5,593 nt of DNA from an uncultured Collinsella sp. (GTDB taxonomy: Bacteria; Actinomycetota; Coriobacteriia; Coriobacteriales; Coriobacteriaceae). Where the stretch lies: the NCBI GenBank assembly GCA_900751665.1, contig CAADSV010000133.1, positions 1 through 5,593 on the forward strand, given 5' to 3'. A program made the position numbers and the translations under genes. Below, piece by piece: positions 4,756 to 5,593 of the stretch. Under the pieces are notes generated by a model. The model was not told where the DNA came from. It saw only the letters and a list, made by a program, of their open reading frames with translations, and made no database searches. The stretch's first letter is position 1. Every line of letters starts with the position of its first letter.

Positions 4756-5593
4756 ATGACGGTCTTTATCCAATACCTGGTCAACGGCCTGTCCATGGGC
4801 AGCGTCTACGCCATCATCGCGTTGGGCTACACCATGGTCTACGGTATCGCCAAGATGCTGAACTTCGCTCACGGCGACGTTATCATGGTCGGTGCCTATG
4901 TCTCGTTCTGCGCCACGTCGTATCTCGGCCTCCCGGGCTGGGCATCTGTAGTTCTCTCTTGTGTGGTCTGTACCGTTCTCGGTGTTCTTATCGAGGGTCT
5001 GGCATACAAGCCGCTGCGTCAGGCGGGCCCGCTGGCCGTTCTGATCACGGCTATCGGCGTGTCTTACTTCCTGCAGAACGCCGCGCAGCTTCTGTGGGGC
5101 GCCACGCCCAAGAACTTCACTTCGCTCGTCACCTTCCAGGTGCCGGAGTTCTTGGCCAAGTTCAACGTAAGCGCCGTCTCGCTCGTCACCATCGTCGCCT
5201 GCCTGGTTATCATGGCCGGCCTGATGTTCTTTACAGGTAAGACCAAGATGGGCAAGGCCATGCGCGCCGTGTCCGAGGACAAGGCCGCTGCCCAGCTCAT
5301 GGGCATCAACGTCAACCGCACCATCTCGATGACGTTTGCCATCGGCTCTGCCCTTGCCGCCATCGCCGGCGTGCTGCTGTGCTCCTACTCGCCGGTGCTG
5401 CAGCCCACGACGGGTGCCATGCCTGGCATCAAGGCCTTCGACGCCGCCGTCTTCGGTGGCATCGGTTCCATCCCCGGCGCCTTTGTCGGTGGCATTCTCA
5501 TCGGCATCATCGAGGCGATGGCGCAGGCCTACATTTCCACGAGTCTTGGCAACTCCATCCTCTTTGGTGTTCTGGTCCTCGTCCCTCTCGTCA
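4756..5593 (+). CDS. livH: Branched-chain amino acid ABC transporter permease, LivH type (3' end cut by window)
   Basis: This is an integral membrane subunit of the Liv/HAAT importer that forms the translocation path with a LivM-type partner and is driven by LivG/LivF ATPases. The window holds 279 codons with no stop; family members are usually about 290-310 residues, so only the C-terminal tail is missing. The N-terminus shows the family pattern NGLSMGSVYAIIALGYTMVYGIAKMLNFAHGD (10-41). Hydrophobic segments lie at about 10-30, 37-55, 62-80, 92-113, 139-159, 190-210, 228-250 and 260-279. The cytoplasmic loop that contacts the ATPase is at 163-185 (KMGKAMRAVSEDKAAAQLMGIN), and the conserved GIKAFDAAVFGGIGSIPGA lies at 224-242. 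The start at 4756 follows AAAGGGGGA (4739-4747) by eight bases. It shares direction with the two receptor genes and is separated from them by 139 bp containing hairpins. The other transporter genes should lie just outside the window. Confidence 0.95.
   Translation, partial: MTVFIQYLVNGLSMGSVYAIIALGYTMVYGIAKMLNFAHGDVIMVGAYVSFCATSYLGLPGWASVVLSCVVCTVLGVLIEGLAYKPLRQAGPLAVLITAIGVSYFLQNAAQLLWGATPKNFTSLVTFQVPEFLAKFNVSAVSLVTIVACLVIMAGLMFFTGKTKMGKAMRAVSEDKAAAQLMGINVNRTISMTFAIGSALAAIAGVLLCSYSPVLQPTTGAMPGIKAFDAAVFGGIGSIPGAFVGGILIGIIEAMAQAYISTSLGNSILFGVLVLVPLV

Noticed and set aside
4749..5240. Open frame starting at ATG 4749
   Set aside because: It is out of frame with the permease; the 4756 frame gives a clean LivH sequence with all family motifs.

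Overview
The window reads as chromosomal DNA from a high-GC Gram-positive bacterium with amino acid metabolism genes. GC-rich codon use, purine-rich AGGAG/GGGGGA ribosome binding sites, lipoprotein substrate-binding proteins and the overall protein character suggest an actinobacterial gut anaerobe of the Coriobacteriia, such as Collinsella. That assignment is an inference from style, not from a database match.

Layout: bases 1-396 contain no credible gene. They hold a regular array of seven 15-bp units in alternating orientation (109-309), followed by a strong hairpin that probably ends transcription of the minus-strand gene next to it. Bases 397-1740 (minus strand) encode a full-length homoserine dehydrogenase with a C-terminal ACT domain. 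A 250-bp divergent intergenic region (1741-1990) separates it from a plus-strand branched-chain amino acid type (Liv/HAAT) ABC transporter locus. That locus has two tandem, about 70% identical substrate-binding lipoproteins (1991-3157 and 3429-4616), then a LivH-type permease (from 4756) that runs off the right edge. The remaining LivM, LivG and LivF components are expected beyond base 5593.

How the genes fit together: the two binding proteins would capture a ligand, probably a branched-chain or related amino acid, outside the cell and deliver it to the LivH-containing permease. Homoserine dehydrogenase feeds threonine and methionine synthesis, and through threonine also isoleucine. The divergent pair therefore joins synthesis and uptake of related amino acids, although shared regulation is not proven.

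The points most worth a second look are the 29/33-bp alternating inverted-unit array, the evidence of recent sequence exchange between the two binding-protein genes, the twin-arginine-like lipoprotein signals on both, and the structured AT-rich leader and tandem intercistronic hairpins that may tune expression of the second binding protein and the permease separately. No phage, IS, CRISPR, tRNA or rRNA feature was found.
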